The notes under the pieces were generated by a model. The model searched no databases and was not told the DNA's origin. It saw only the letters and a program-made list of their open reading frames with translations. A stretch of 64,000 bases of DNA from positions 310,001 to 374,000 of the forward strand of contig JADLZK010010879.1 of NCBI GenBank assembly GCA_015847255.1, in the 5' to 3' direction. This document shows, one piece after another, positions 10,248-21,390 of the stretch (positions are counted from its first letter, which is position 1; the number at the start of each line of letters is the position of its first letter). Position numbers and translations under genes: made by a program. The stretch comes from Hyparrhenia diplandra. Its lineage: Eukaryota; Streptophyta; Magnoliopsida; Poales; Poaceae.

Positions 10248-13200
10248 ATGGGGAAGAAGGTGAAGGCTAAGCCCAAGAACCCGCGGAAAGCGCAGGAACA
10301 GGATCTTCCAGCCTCCTCCTCGGAGGTTGGACCTGGTGATGCAGCATCGCAGGATGCAAGCCACTCAGCTGAGGAAGGAGCTGCTTCAGCTAGTGGCAGG
10401 GAGCATTGCGGCCACTACAGCTGTGACAATGCTCACTTGGACAAGGTCCTCCTGGAGATCTTGTCTTCCAGGCACGTTGCAGCATGTGAGCACTGCCGAG
10501 AAGATGCCCCGAGAAAGAAAGGTGGTGCTGGGGGTAAGCAGAAGAAGAAAGGAGGCGCCTCCAAAGGCGCTACTGCCAAGGCGAAGGCGAAGGTGGACAA
10601 AAGTGATACGTGGGTCTGCTTGGACTGTGGTCGGCATTTTTGTGGTGGTGCAGTAGAGGATACCAAGCCCTATGGCCATGCCAGACGGCATGCTAAGCAG
10701 GACCGGCATTGGTGGGCTGCAAGGTATGATGACCCGACAGTTGCTTATTGTTTGTCATGTGAAAAGGAGGTGTCAATTGAGATACCCAAACTAGAGACAG
10801 TTGCTGCAGCAGCAGTGGAAGATAAGGTGGTTGGTGCAGAGGATACTGATTCATGGCGTTTGATTAACCCAGATGCTAATGTGATCAAAGGGCTGCCAAA
10901 TCTGGGAAATACATGCTTCTTCAATTCAGTGCTGCAGTGCCTCCTCGCGGTTGATAGGTTGCGCAGGAAGATGTTAGGACCAGATGTTCCTACAGGGGCC
11001 CTTGCTATGTCACTGAAGAAGCTTTTTGCAGAGACAAGTGCTTCAAATCATGCAGGAGGTGCACTAAGCCCAAAGAACCTCTTCTCAAGCATTTGCTCAA
11101 AATATCCACAGTTCAGGGGCTACCAGATGCAGGATAGCCATGAATTGCTCCGTTGTTTTCTTGATGGTTTGCGTACAGAGGAAACTGAAGCACGGAAGCT
11201 AGCGGAGGAAGCTTCAGATGCAGGGGTTCCCACAATTGTGGATTCCATTTTTGGGGGTCAGCTGTCTAGTACTGTGTCCAGCACCGAATGCTCACACAGT
11301 TCTGTTAAACATGATCAATTCCTTGATCTCTCACTACCAGTTCCATCAAGGAGACCTCCAACCAAGAGTGTTTCATCACCCCCAGCGAAGAGGACCAAAC
11401 AATCCATACGAGATAGGAACAAAAGCCGCAGATATGGGAAGGTTCCAGCTCAAGCATCTCCTTCAGTAGAGAGTAAAGAACAGATCCAAACAACTGCTGA
11501 GCGCAAGAATTCCCAAATTCCTGGTTCAGAACTCGAACAGGTAGTCAGCGAGAAAGAGGCTGAGCCCTCTGGATGCAGCGAGTCATGTGGTTCTGTGTCT
11601 AATCAAGAACAAAAGGCTACTACGAATGTGGAGAATAGCATCTGCTGGTTGGATTATCTCGCCGATGCGGATGAAACAAAATCTGAGATTCTTGATTCCG
11701 CAGATTCTACTGGAACAGGGCAAATTTGGGAATGCAGGGATGCAGCAAATGGTCCCTTGCACCCTCAGGATGATGCCCTGCCCAAAGAGCAGATCTTGGG
11801 TTCTGAGCACTCAGGTGAGAACACTGTTGATGATGATACCTCCTTACAGACTGTTATCTTACTTCCTTACAAAGAACTTGGTACCACTGCCAAGGAAAGG
11901 GATGAAACCATTGAAGATTCGTATAATTCAGAATGTGCAGCTCCTCCTCTAGTTGTTTCTCCAGTAACTGAAAATAATGCACAACCTGGATATTGTGGAG
12001 ATGTGGAGGAAGATGACTATGCTGGTCTTGGTGATATGTTCAATGAACCAGAAGTTACTTCTGAAGTCAAGAAAGAGGCTAGCAAAGTGGAAGATATTGA
12101 TGTAATGGCTTGGAGTAGTAACAGTGCTGATGATGAGGTAGATGATAGTAATTCTCCTGTATCAGTTGAGGGCTGCTTGGCTTTGTATACTGAACCAGAG
12201 CTGCTGGCTGAACCATGGCTGTGTGAGCACTGTACTAATGAAAGAAAAAATGTCATGGAGATGACAGACAGAGCTAATGGAATAAAGGATGGTGAGGAGA
12301 TGATGGCAGGTGGTGATGCAAGAAAAGATGGCGAGAAGTTGATCGCGAGCTGCAGCAAACAGGAGGGCATTGATCAGGTAATGGGAACTGATGGTTGCAA
12401 AAGGACATTGATCAGATTATGGCAACTGGTGATTGCTCTGACAATGTACATTCTGATTGCAAGGAAGGTAGGTGTGTTAATCCTTCTTTGGCTGACTCTG
12501 AGCAAAACTGTGACTGTAATTTCCCAGACACAGAAAATACTTCTATGCAGAGATCTGGTGCAGTCTTCACTGTGAATGAGATTGAACAGTCAAGCAATCA
12601 GACCAGCCACAAGGAACAGTGTATGGATTTGAAAATCTTAGAACCTGAGTCTTCATCTTTGAATAACCAACAACATGGTTCGCCTGTCCAATATGATGAT
12701 GGCCATAATGCGGATATAACCGCCAAAGCAGCAAGTGCACCACTGAGTTGTGGTGGTGATTCCGTGTCTTGCAATGCAACTAACAATGTTGAAGCTCAAC
12801 CTGTTGGTGTTCCTGAAGAAGTTGTGTCGAGTAGCCTTCCATCAGATGCACAAAAAACCTTGCTGGGTGCAAAAGATAATGAAGATGCCATCACAAAGAA
12901 TCAGGGAAGGAGGAAGCGAATGAAGATGGTTGGTAAGGCACAGCTAGTGCAAGATAACCAAAATAAGGAGAAAGAGGATGAGGCAAAGGTTTTTAGAGCT
13001 GCATTGAGAAGAATTCTTATAAGCAAGGCTCCACCTGTATTGACGATTAACTTGAACAGATTCAGCCAGGATTCTCATGGTCGATATAGGAAACTGAAAG
13101 GACATGTGCGCTTTAAGGAGATGCTTGATATAAAACCATTCATGGACCCAAGGTACGTTCTACTTTCAAAAGCATATATTTTTTCCTTTAATGAGCCAGC

Positions 13201-14515
13201 TGTTTTCTGCTTTTCTGCAACCCAATGCTACGGTAACATTATCTTACAAAATGATAGTAAACAATATACCATTATAGTTTACTCATATCACAGCTCTCAT
13301 CTTTTTCTCAACAATAATCGAACTACACAAGTAAATAGTGACCATGGTACTGAATTCATGTCTACACGTGCTTATGTTATAACTAAATTCGTTTTTTGCT
13401 CGAACACATGTTATAACTAAATTCATGCCATAAGGCAATTTTCTGTCAATAAGTTGTGCAATTTGTGCTGTAAGGTCAAAGTAATAGCTATAATGATTAA
13501 TGAACTTGACATGCTGAATGCAAGAATCTGTCTAAAGGTTCTCTACCATCTGCTGCCCTTACAATGCTTTTCTCTGAGACATTGGGGGCAATGTGAAATC
13601 ACAAACAATACAGGAATATTACTATATTAGCATAAGATTTAGCTTGATATGTGTGATCTGCTTTAGGATAAGCTTGCTGAAACAGAAGAGTAAATCATGT
13701 GCTTGTGAAAATCTATCCATAGTAAAGACGGACAAATTAAAGGGTAGTTCCAATGACCGCTGGAGTAATCCGGGTGTTCTTCCTCTAGATAGCTTTAGAT
13801 TCTTTATTAAACTCAACCGACATAGGTGCTTTTCCACATTATGAGCTGGCATAGCATGGATACAGCAGCAAAAAATCTTTCATTAATTAAGCAAGATAGC
13901 AGTAACCAACTATAATTGTTAAGCACCTGAGAAAGCCACGTATAGTGAAGTTATAATCAGTGAAAGGAACATATTAATCTGTCGCTACTTTTTTTTTTTC
14001 AAGACACTTTTTAGTTATTACAAATATATCCATGTCCATATTCTGCCATGTAACTATCAATCAAGCTAACCAATTAGGTTCAGTTTTTGAGTTACCTGAA
14101 ATATTTTCACTGTACTGAAAATATGGTGCAAAAAAGGGGTTCAGTTTGGGTTACCCTGCTCAAATGCAAGGTTATTAAGGCGTTGTCTGCCTACCAATAG
14201 AAGTGTGACATGCTTGTGATTTATCAGTAGCAACAGCTCTTTGCAGCCTTGAGATTGGTCTGTTCATCACTGTTTTCTGTTACCTGCAGATGTAAGGAGA
14301 ACAACACCAGCACCTATCGCCTAGTTGGTGTTGTCGAGCACATGGGAACCATGACGGGAGGTCATTATATTGCGTACGTGAGAGCTTGCAAGATTGGAGG
14401 TCGGCAGCAGCAGAACACTGGCTCAAAGTCTTGGTTTTACGCAAGCGATGGACAAGTCCGAGAAGCCTCTCTGGAGGAAGTGCTAAATTGTGAGGCTTAC
14501 ATTCTCTTTTTATGA
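10248..14515 (+). CDS. Ubiquitin-specific protease with ZnF-UBP domain (UBP1/UBP2 type); one frameshift
   Basis: A deubiquitinase that cleaves ubiquitin from proteins. Coding exons 10248-13152 and 14290-14515 (join AG|A, giving R). The N-terminus has a Lys-rich segment and a ZnF-UBP domain (about residues 50-185; Cys/His pairs around GHYSCDN, CEHC, CLDCGRHFCGG, HARRHAKQ) that binds free ubiquitin tails. The catalytic Cys box is NLGNTCFFNSVLQCL (nucleophile about Cys223), followed by GYQMQDSHELL. After a long acidic insertion come the final blocks LTINLNRFSQD and, in the last exon, GTMTGGHYIAY (catalytic His) and WFYASDGQV. The frame slips by one missing base at the AAAAGG run 12399-12404; with one base restored the length is a multiple of three (1043 residues), and without it the His box is lost. 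ATG 10248 is the first after the leader intron. Matches the Arabidopsis UBP1/UBP2 pair; I cannot choose between them. Confidence 0.85.
12369..12442 (+). repeat. Imperfect tandem repeat at the UBP frameshift
   Basis: ATTGATCAG at 12369-12377 recurs at 12407-12415. The downstream sequence is also similar, giving peptides IDQVMGTDGC and IDQIMATGDC, about 12 residues each. The first unit is 38 bp rather than a multiple of three, which places the frame break inside it. Confidence 0.7.
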
Positions 14516-15891
14516 GAGGGTGGGCTACTAAGATGAAATCTCTGTCAGCCTACCCATCAGTCATTTATCAGTGCAAGATCACTGGGGGTAAACTGGGAGG
14601 TGAAGACATCTTTTTGTGAGCACGGAAATGTGCTATCTACCAAGTCCATTTTGTTCCTTCGATCGAGTCACCCCATGGCCCTAGGTGGCTTCATTACCAT
14701 TCATTTACTTGGTCGAAGAGATTTTCACAATTGGACTTGAACAGAACTGTTCATACTGCCTACAGCCATTTCTTTCTCCTTTTTTTGTTTTCGTTTTGGT
14801 CTTTGAAGGACATAGTTGGTGGCCTGGAGATTGGTCAAAATTGGCAGGGTTTTGTTGAATGGTTCATGGTCAACTTGAAATTTCTTTTTGGTATGTGCAT
14901 GCCCCTAGATTTTGAGTGATGGGGGCACTGTAACGGGTTTAGGAACTATCCTGTAGTTGCAACTATCACAGCTGTTCTCACACCTCATCACCCGGATAGA
15001 TTGTATCTGATATATCTTTTTTTAATTTATACATACTCAGATTCTTTTGTTATGGAGCTCCCATTTGAAATTTTGGTTTCAGATTTTGCATCCCGTGTCA
15101 TTTTCAGCCTGGAAGCTGTTCAAAAACCTCGATACGCTGGATTGCAACATACTCAGATACTCTGCACGACTACGGTGTCCAGCTTGATTGTTGGCTTGCA
15201 ACTGCAAAAGCAAAGTTGAGTGCCGCTGGCAGCGTAAAGCGCAGCGGCGTAACTGCTGGTGTGCTTGAACCTGTATCGGTCGCTGTTACTGGAATCACGC
15301 TTCCCTGCTGCCAGCCAGCGTTGATCCGTCAAAACTACGGCAGAAGCTGGCGCAACTGGGAGGCGATGAGATCTCGCCGTGCCGTCTGACACACTACCTT
15401 CGAGTCATGGCAGGCACCCATCCGGTGCTGGACCGGTAAAAATCCTGGACCTGAACGCCCATCGGCCCCGGTCGACGTACCAACCCGTGCCAAACGCCCA
15501 CAAAAAGTAGACAAGCCCTGCTCATCCACGATCCACCAATATGACCTACTGCTTGTACTATGTCCGTCCCAGAGTCCCATCACACGAGGCAAGGCAACGG
15601 CGGCGCACGACCGCAGCGCTAGTCGGTCGGTCCACCGTAAAAAAAGTCCGCGCCTCACGGTGGTGGACAAGGGGAGCGGCAGGGCGAAACCGTCAGCCGT
15701 CGTCGCGGCCCTCCCGTGCAGGCTCGGCTAACGCGACGCGACCGGCCGAGCCCAGCGCGCGCACGCCGCCGCCAATTGGCGCCCGTAATCGCGCGGCGCA
15801 GGCGCGCACGACGCGCCAGGGCCTGGCCTGGCCTCCAGAACAGGAGGAAGCCGGTGGGTTCCCCAAACAAGAAAGGGGCAGTGGCACGCGG
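14516..15891. other. UBP 3' UTR and intergenic
   Basis: About the first 400 bases probably hold the UBP 3' UTR. The remainder up to the RING promoter becomes GC-rich after 15300. No exon or element recognised. Confidence 0.45.
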
Positions 15892-15897
15892 TATAAA
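15892..15897 (+). promoter_or_regulatory. TATA box of the single-exon RING gene
   Basis: GGTATAAACC lies 95 bp above the ATG at 15992, a normal spacing for a short-leader plant gene in a GC-rich context. Confidence 0.65.
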
Positions 15898-15991
15898 CCG
15901 GGTAGCGCGTGCAGGTGGCAGCGCCAACAGGCGGCGTCAGCGGGCTCCTGCATCCAGTCCAGTCCCGAGTTGGTGGCGCGAGCGCGAGGGG

Positions 15992-16638
15992 ATGGACGTC
16001 CGGGTGCCGCCGGTGTCGCGGCCGCGGCCACGGCCGCCGACGCCGCGGCGCGGCGTCACGCTGGCCGAGCAGCTCGCCGCGTCGTCCAACCTCCGCGACC
16101 TCCTCAAGCTCCGTGACGACGACGACGACGTCGGAGGAGGAGGAGAAGGCCGCCCCACCGCCGCGGCGGCGAGGCGCCGTACGCTGCTGGACGTCATCCG
16201 CGACGCGGACGAGGGCCGCCGGGCTCCCGCCGTCGCTTCCGTCCGCCGCCGCGTTCGCCCCGCCCCCCACGCCAAGCCCGGGAGGAGGCGCGGGCGGCAC
16301 GGCCACCGCGGCGCCGGCGTCCGCCGCGCGGGGGGAGCCAGCCAGAGGGTGTCGCTGATGGCGCTGCTGGAGCGGACGGAGCAGCAGCAGCAGCAGTGGA
16401 CGTGGAAGCGCGCGGGCGTGGAGGAAGCGGCTGCGCCGGAGGAGGAGCAGGAGGAGGAGAAGGGAAGGGTGCCGGCGTGGGCGGGCGGTGCTGCGTGTGC
16501 GTCGCGCGGGGCAAGGGCGCGGCCTTCATCCCCTGCGGCCACACCTTCTGCCGCGCCTGTGCACGCGAGCTCCGCACCGGCCGCGGCCGCTGCCCGCTCT
16601 GCAACGCCACCATCCGCGAGGTCCTCAACCTCTTCTGA
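15992..16638 (+). CDS. RING-HC finger protein (probable E3 ubiquitin ligase); one frameshift
   Basis: An intronless gene of about 215 residues once one missing base is allowed for. The N-terminal frame starts at 15992 with MDVRVPPVSRP and contains the conserved GVTLAEQLAASSNLRDLLKL and RRTLLDVIRDAD helices, then ASQRVSLMALLE. The RING is at the C-terminus in the next frame: CCVCVARGKGAAFIPCGHTF, then CRACARELR and CPLCNATI, ending REVLNLF. The spacing is that of a C3HC4 RING, which binds E2 enzymes. The break falls in the Glu/Gly-rich linker, about 16440-16485, probably at GGCGTGGGCGGG. Total length is two bases over a multiple of three, consistent with one base missing. Single-exon proteins with this order are common in grasses; the substrate is unknown. 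Confidence 0.8.
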
Positions 16639-17381
16639 CCTCGCCTACTGCATTGCATTCCGACACCGGTGACGGTGCATCCTGGTTCTACTCTGTGCAC
16701 GAACCAATCTTTTCCCATCGTTTTGGCGTTGATCGTCGGTGACGAACCGACGATCTCGATTATTAGAGAAAAGCATTCGGTGTAGATAAGATATCTGTTT
16801 CTGTTCCTCTTCTTGCTCCGACAATTTCTTGTTGAACTCGAACCAGATTCAACACGACACATGTACTACTAGCACCATCATCATCATCGTCATCATCGAT
16901 GCACGGCACAGGGTGAGCATTCAAGATTCATGTACATGGATGGATCGAATTGAATCCTGCAATCCCCAGGACGCCGTGCTATCGCAGTAAAGATGTCATG
17001 GTCCAACCCAACCCAGCAGAGCAGAGTATCCAGGCGTCACTGCCCGGAGATTGCGTGATGGTACACCCCCACAGTACACGCGTATCATCTGAGTCTCGTG
17101 CGCCGCCAGCCAGCCAGCCAGCCAGCCAGCCAGTGCATGGGATGGAATGATCCGTCGAATCGAAGCTCCACCGCGTTCCCTCCGTTCAACGCATGTTGTA
17201 CACGTCCAATTTCAAACTGCCGCAGTTTGTGATGTCGTCACGAGCAGAGAAAGAAAGATAAGCGACGACGATTCCCAAGTGTTTGAATTGAATTGTAGGC
17301 CATCTGCCTGCCCGCCCCACCTGAACACGTTAGGCCGATGTTGACTCGGCGGAACCGAATGCCATCTGCCTGCCCGCCCCG
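16639..17381. other. RING gene 3' UTR and intergenic; (CAGC)n microsatellite
   Basis: The 3' flank holds an ATC-type trinucleotide run near 16876-16900 and a perfect CAGC microsatellite at about 17106-17133. No gene recognised. Confidence 0.5.
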
Positions 17382-17606
17382 GGCCTTGTTTAGATGGCAA
17401 ATATTTGGAATCGAATGTCACATCGCCGTTTTCGTTTGTTAGTGATAAATATCATCCCGAAAGAATGTCAGAACCAAAAGAATCAGGCCATGATATGCAT
17501 CTAAAAATGTGTAATTAGCGAAACATATGTGGTGCCAGATTGTATTTAATGTGATGTGATAGAGAGAAAGTGGGAAAAATGGAAATTTCGCCAACTAAAC
17601 GTGGCC
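17382..17606. mobile_element. MITE-like element
   Basis: About 225 bp with imperfect terminal inverted repeats GGCCTTGTTTAG and (inward from the right) GGCCACGTTTAG. Non-coding and AT-rich inside GC-richer flanks. No clear target duplication, so the superfamily is uncertain. Confidence 0.5.
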
Positions 17607-18723
17607 GGATCTGCATTGCCAAGCCGCCGTAACCGTAGTGTTATCAAGCCATTATGGCGCTGGCACGGCGACGCCATCTTGGGCTATATTTTATACGAGG
17701 CAGGCGGCACGACGCGCAGATCGCCGTCCATGTAGCTTCGATTTGGATCTTGCAGCGTGAGCTAGGTGACCATGATGCCATCTATCCACCCCTCGCCGCA
17801 CTATCAATTAAACGGTCCGCCAGAACTCAAGACGCCCATGGCCACAACAATCATGCATCCCGCGCCGAGCGCCGAGGGACACATGGCGAGGCGGCATCGG
17901 CCGTCGGCGACTCGGTCGACGCGGCGACCCCGGCCGGACAGACAGGCTTATCCCGGCACCCCGTTTGTCTTTGGGAACGGCGACAGCGCGCATGATTGCG
18001 ACGGCCTGCTCCGCTACACAAGCGACGAGCCGAGCCACCAGTATAGACCAGAGAGGTAGTATGTAGTAGAGCGGTCAGAGGCGGACAAGCGCGCATCGCT
18101 GGGAGGAATTGCCGTGTAGTGAAGCTCGCTCGCAAGATTACAGGGCCGGTCCGTGGACTGTAGCGCCGGCCGTTGCGGTGTGCCCTTCCCATTTGCGCGT
18201 ATTATTGGCTGGCTGCGAGAGAATATGATAATTAATTCATAAATAATTGTACGAGCAAGGCCTGGATGCAGAACGATTCTGCTGCAGTTGGGATCCCATT
18301 CCTCCCCATACATGGGTATCAGATTGCAATGGCTCCGATCCACATCTGTCGAGACGTCTGTCTCTCGTGTGAGTTGTGGGTTACTCAGATTGCATCAAGT
18401 CAAATGTCAATATAATAAGTTCTTTCTGAAGAATACACTGACACCACATTATGCGCGATCTTAGGGAAACCACATTATGCGCCTATAGCTAGATTGGTGG
18501 TTGAGCTGCCGGAGGCCCCATGGTCCATAACTCACAGCGTTCAGATGGAGATCGCCTCTGTCTGCAACTGCAGGAAAGAAAGCGACGTCCTCTGCAGATA
18601 CAGTTCGATCCTATCCACGCCGCAACCCCACCATGTCGGATGTTCTCTTCCACACCCGTTCTCAGTTTTACCAAGGAGAACTGCTGGCCGAATCCATTAA
18701 GATAGTAGGATATGGTAATATTA
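17607..18723. other. Intergenic, nothing recognised
   Basis: Mixed-composition sequence with short chance frames only. No splice-bounded exons or family motifs seen. Confidence 0.4.
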
Positions 18724-18928
18724 GACCATGTTTGGAAACATTAGCGGCTAACAGTTAGCTAGCAAAATGGTTAATAGCTTATATTTGCTAGCTAACTATT
18801 AGCTAGTTTTGTCCAACTAATGAAAACACAACTGTTAGTCATGTATTCAGCTAACAATTAGCTAAACTATTAACTATATTGAGAGTTATTAACAACTGGT
18901 TATTAGCCCTATGGATCCTAACATAGCC
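18724..18928. mobile_element. Tourist-like MITE
   Basis: A 205-bp element with ends GACCATGTTTGGA and (inward) GGCTATGTTAGGA, flanked by TTA at 18721-18723 and 18929-18931. The interior is full of TAGCTA and TTAGC motifs in both orientations. Confidence 0.65.
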
Positions 18929-18954
18929 TTACACTAGTGTTTACACTCGGGTTG

Positions 18955-19449
18955 GATGCCCATGACGACAGTGCGATCAACAGCCAGAAACTCTCGACCA
19001 CGTCATCGTTGGTTGCTCCTTCACCAGGCAGATTTGGTACAATGTGGCAATAACACTGGCCCAACACCTATGCCGCCGCCCTCAGGCTCCCTGCTTTGAG
19101 TGGTGGCACGCCTGGCGAGACCACTGGACGGGCGACGCGAGGAAAGGTGCGGACTCCCTCTCCGTGCTCATCGCCTGAGGAGTGTGGAAGGAGCGCAATA
19201 CAAGATGTTTCAAAGGAGCAAACACCAACGTTAGCGCACTTTCAGCGATCATCAAAGCCACGGCTGAGCAGTGGGGTGTTAGCGGGTGCTAAGCACCTAG
19301 GTAGCCTTTTTCGTGAGTAATCAGTCTATGTACATGTAACATGTGTCGTGCGTGAGAGCTCGTTGAACATTTGTAACATATGCTTATTGTAAACATTCTC
19401 CTTTCTTAATACAACTACGCGCAAAGCTTTCGCGTGACTAAGAAAAAAA
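18955..19449 (+). mobile_element. 5'-truncated LINE, 3' end
   Basis: A plus-strand reading frame without start encodes the C-terminal zinc-binding region found after plant LINE reverse transcriptases: ETLDHVIVGCSFTRQIW, then WWHAWRDHW and GVWKERNTRCF. One in-frame TGA interrupts it near 19176. A 3' UTR ends CGCGTGACTAAG followed by an A-run at 19441-19449, consistent with the poly(A) end. Everything upstream of the terminal domain is missing. Confidence 0.7.
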
Positions 19450-19866
19450 CTTAGCTGAGGCCTGAGTCAGTGCAAATCCTTTAATTTATCTTCTGGTGAG
19501 TGCACTAAACGAGTGCCAGAAGCTACGTTGTCATACTTCACCATCACCGAAAGTTCAAAACAGACTGCCATTCCAGGCACGACGAGGAGCTCAGCTGGAT
19601 GGTCCCGGCTTTGCAGTAGTTGTCACCACGCAGTTACACACAGAAGTCTGATAACTGCCGATGTGCCGTGTGCGATACTAAGGAAAGCTCTTCCATTTAG
19701 GACAAACGCTCACGACTCATGAGTCATGACAAGTACAGGCTTGGAATATTTCATCAAAGATACTATTTCAGGGAGAACTGGGAATGTTTCTCTACCCGTG
19801 TATTTGGACCACGGTCCAAACGCATTTCAGAAAGATGGCGCCTCTAGACAGTCTATATGCAGGGAG

Positions 19867-20600
19867 TTTTTTTTTTTTTTTTTTTTTTTTGGGAAAACAT
19901 ACATTGCACATAATGCATTAAGGGAGCGAGAATTGTTACATAGCCCGTAGGTTGCAATGACGAGGTGCCAAATTCATTATGGGCAACACTTAGACATTGA
20001 GCACGGCTAAAATGGCGGAGCTATAGAGTTGTGCTAAAAAAAATAACTAATTGTGCTACGAAGGTGATTCTAAACTTATACTGAACTACGGCAAGTAGCG
20101 GTGCAAGACGACGGAATCCTGCCACACCATTCGTCCGCCTCGTCATGAATTTTGATGGCCAGCTGCGTCGGAGTTTGAGTGGCGCCCTCGAATGTCCGGC
20201 AATTCCTTTCCTTCCAAATTTCCCAGATGACGAGCAACACCAAGGAGTCGAATCCCCTGCAGAGCTGCGCTAGTACCTGCTCTACAAGCGTCGAGGTGGT
20301 CAAAGGGCATAGCTGGTGCCATCCTGCCAAGACGCAGGAGGCGAAGATAATATGCAGGGAGAATTGGAAATTTTCCTATTGACTTTTCCCTAGGCATCGT
20401 GACCATTCCAATTGGATGACAATGTGTGCACATCTTGGTGTTCCACTTGGCAGTTGGCACCAAGATTGATCGGCGTAATTGTAAATTCAAAAAGATCTGT
20501 TCTGCAGGAAACACAAAAAAAGGCTTTCGGCTTTGTGCTTGCGCGTACCTCGTTGCTGAAGAAAGCACAAGTACCAACCTTTAAGAGCTGCTACTCAAGT
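19867..20600 (-). mobile_element. 5'-truncated LINE, 3' end (minus strand)
   Basis: A T-run at 19867-19890 marks a poly(A) tail on the minus strand. Upstream on that strand, at about 20330-20100, the frame gives HQLCPLTTSTLVEQVLAQL and VIWEIWKERNCRTFEG, the post-reverse-transcriptase zinc-binding region of plant LINEs. It is a different copy from the one at 18955-19449, in opposite orientation and more diverged. The upper end is a guess. Confidence 0.6.
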
Positions 20601-21390
20601 GTAAAATCTTTGGACGTCAGCTTTTAAAGTTTCAAGCATGCGACCATGTACGTTACTCCAATCTTTAGGCAGCATGCCAGGTAGGATACAACCATGACCA
20701 TGTACTATTGCCCAATCTTTGAAGCCATGTTGCGTGATGAAGTCTATGTTTGTAATTGTAGCAATAGGCCAATAAGATACTATTGAGATTAATGCTGGAA
20801 AATTGATTACGAGAAAAAGAAATGTTTTTTTCCTTGTTTCTGGCAGAATTGATGTGGCCTATGACGATCATTGGCTCTTTTAAACTCTCAGAAAACACTT
20901 ATTCAGCACGATCGGTGATCTTCCTTCAGTCTTTAAAGCATTCACGACAGGAAACACCGTAAAGATAGGTCAGGGGTTGATAGCAGAAGCACGTCCAGAC
21001 ATTCATCTTTCTAATAGCTTAGTTTTGCTCTAGTTTATGTACAAAATCTTACACAGGAACTTCCCACGTCCCAGGTGGAGAAATTACTCTTTGGTTTGTA
21101 AATTCTGTTCCATCTGTATTTTTACAGCGCTCAATTTCGTAAACAGGTTTTGAGTGGGTCGCCAGACCGACCAAACCATCCTCTGGCAGGTGCAGCCCAT
21201 CTTGATTTTCGAGTCTTCAAAGTTTGACTCTACCTGACCATCACAGCCCATCTTGGCCCAAAACACTTCTGCGCCGCGCTACGAACAACAAGGCCTCTAT
21301 TCCCACGTCGACCCACCCGGGCCCAATTCGGTCATGAGGACGGGAACAGCATCGGAGGGACATCCGCCGCCAACGCGCTCGCCGGCGGCC
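20601..21390. other. Intergenic and probable promoter of the NEPRO-like gene
   Basis: AT-rich to about 21260, then GC-rich towards the start codon. Two earlier in-frame ATGs (21253, 21334) leave the exact start open. Confidence 0.4.
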
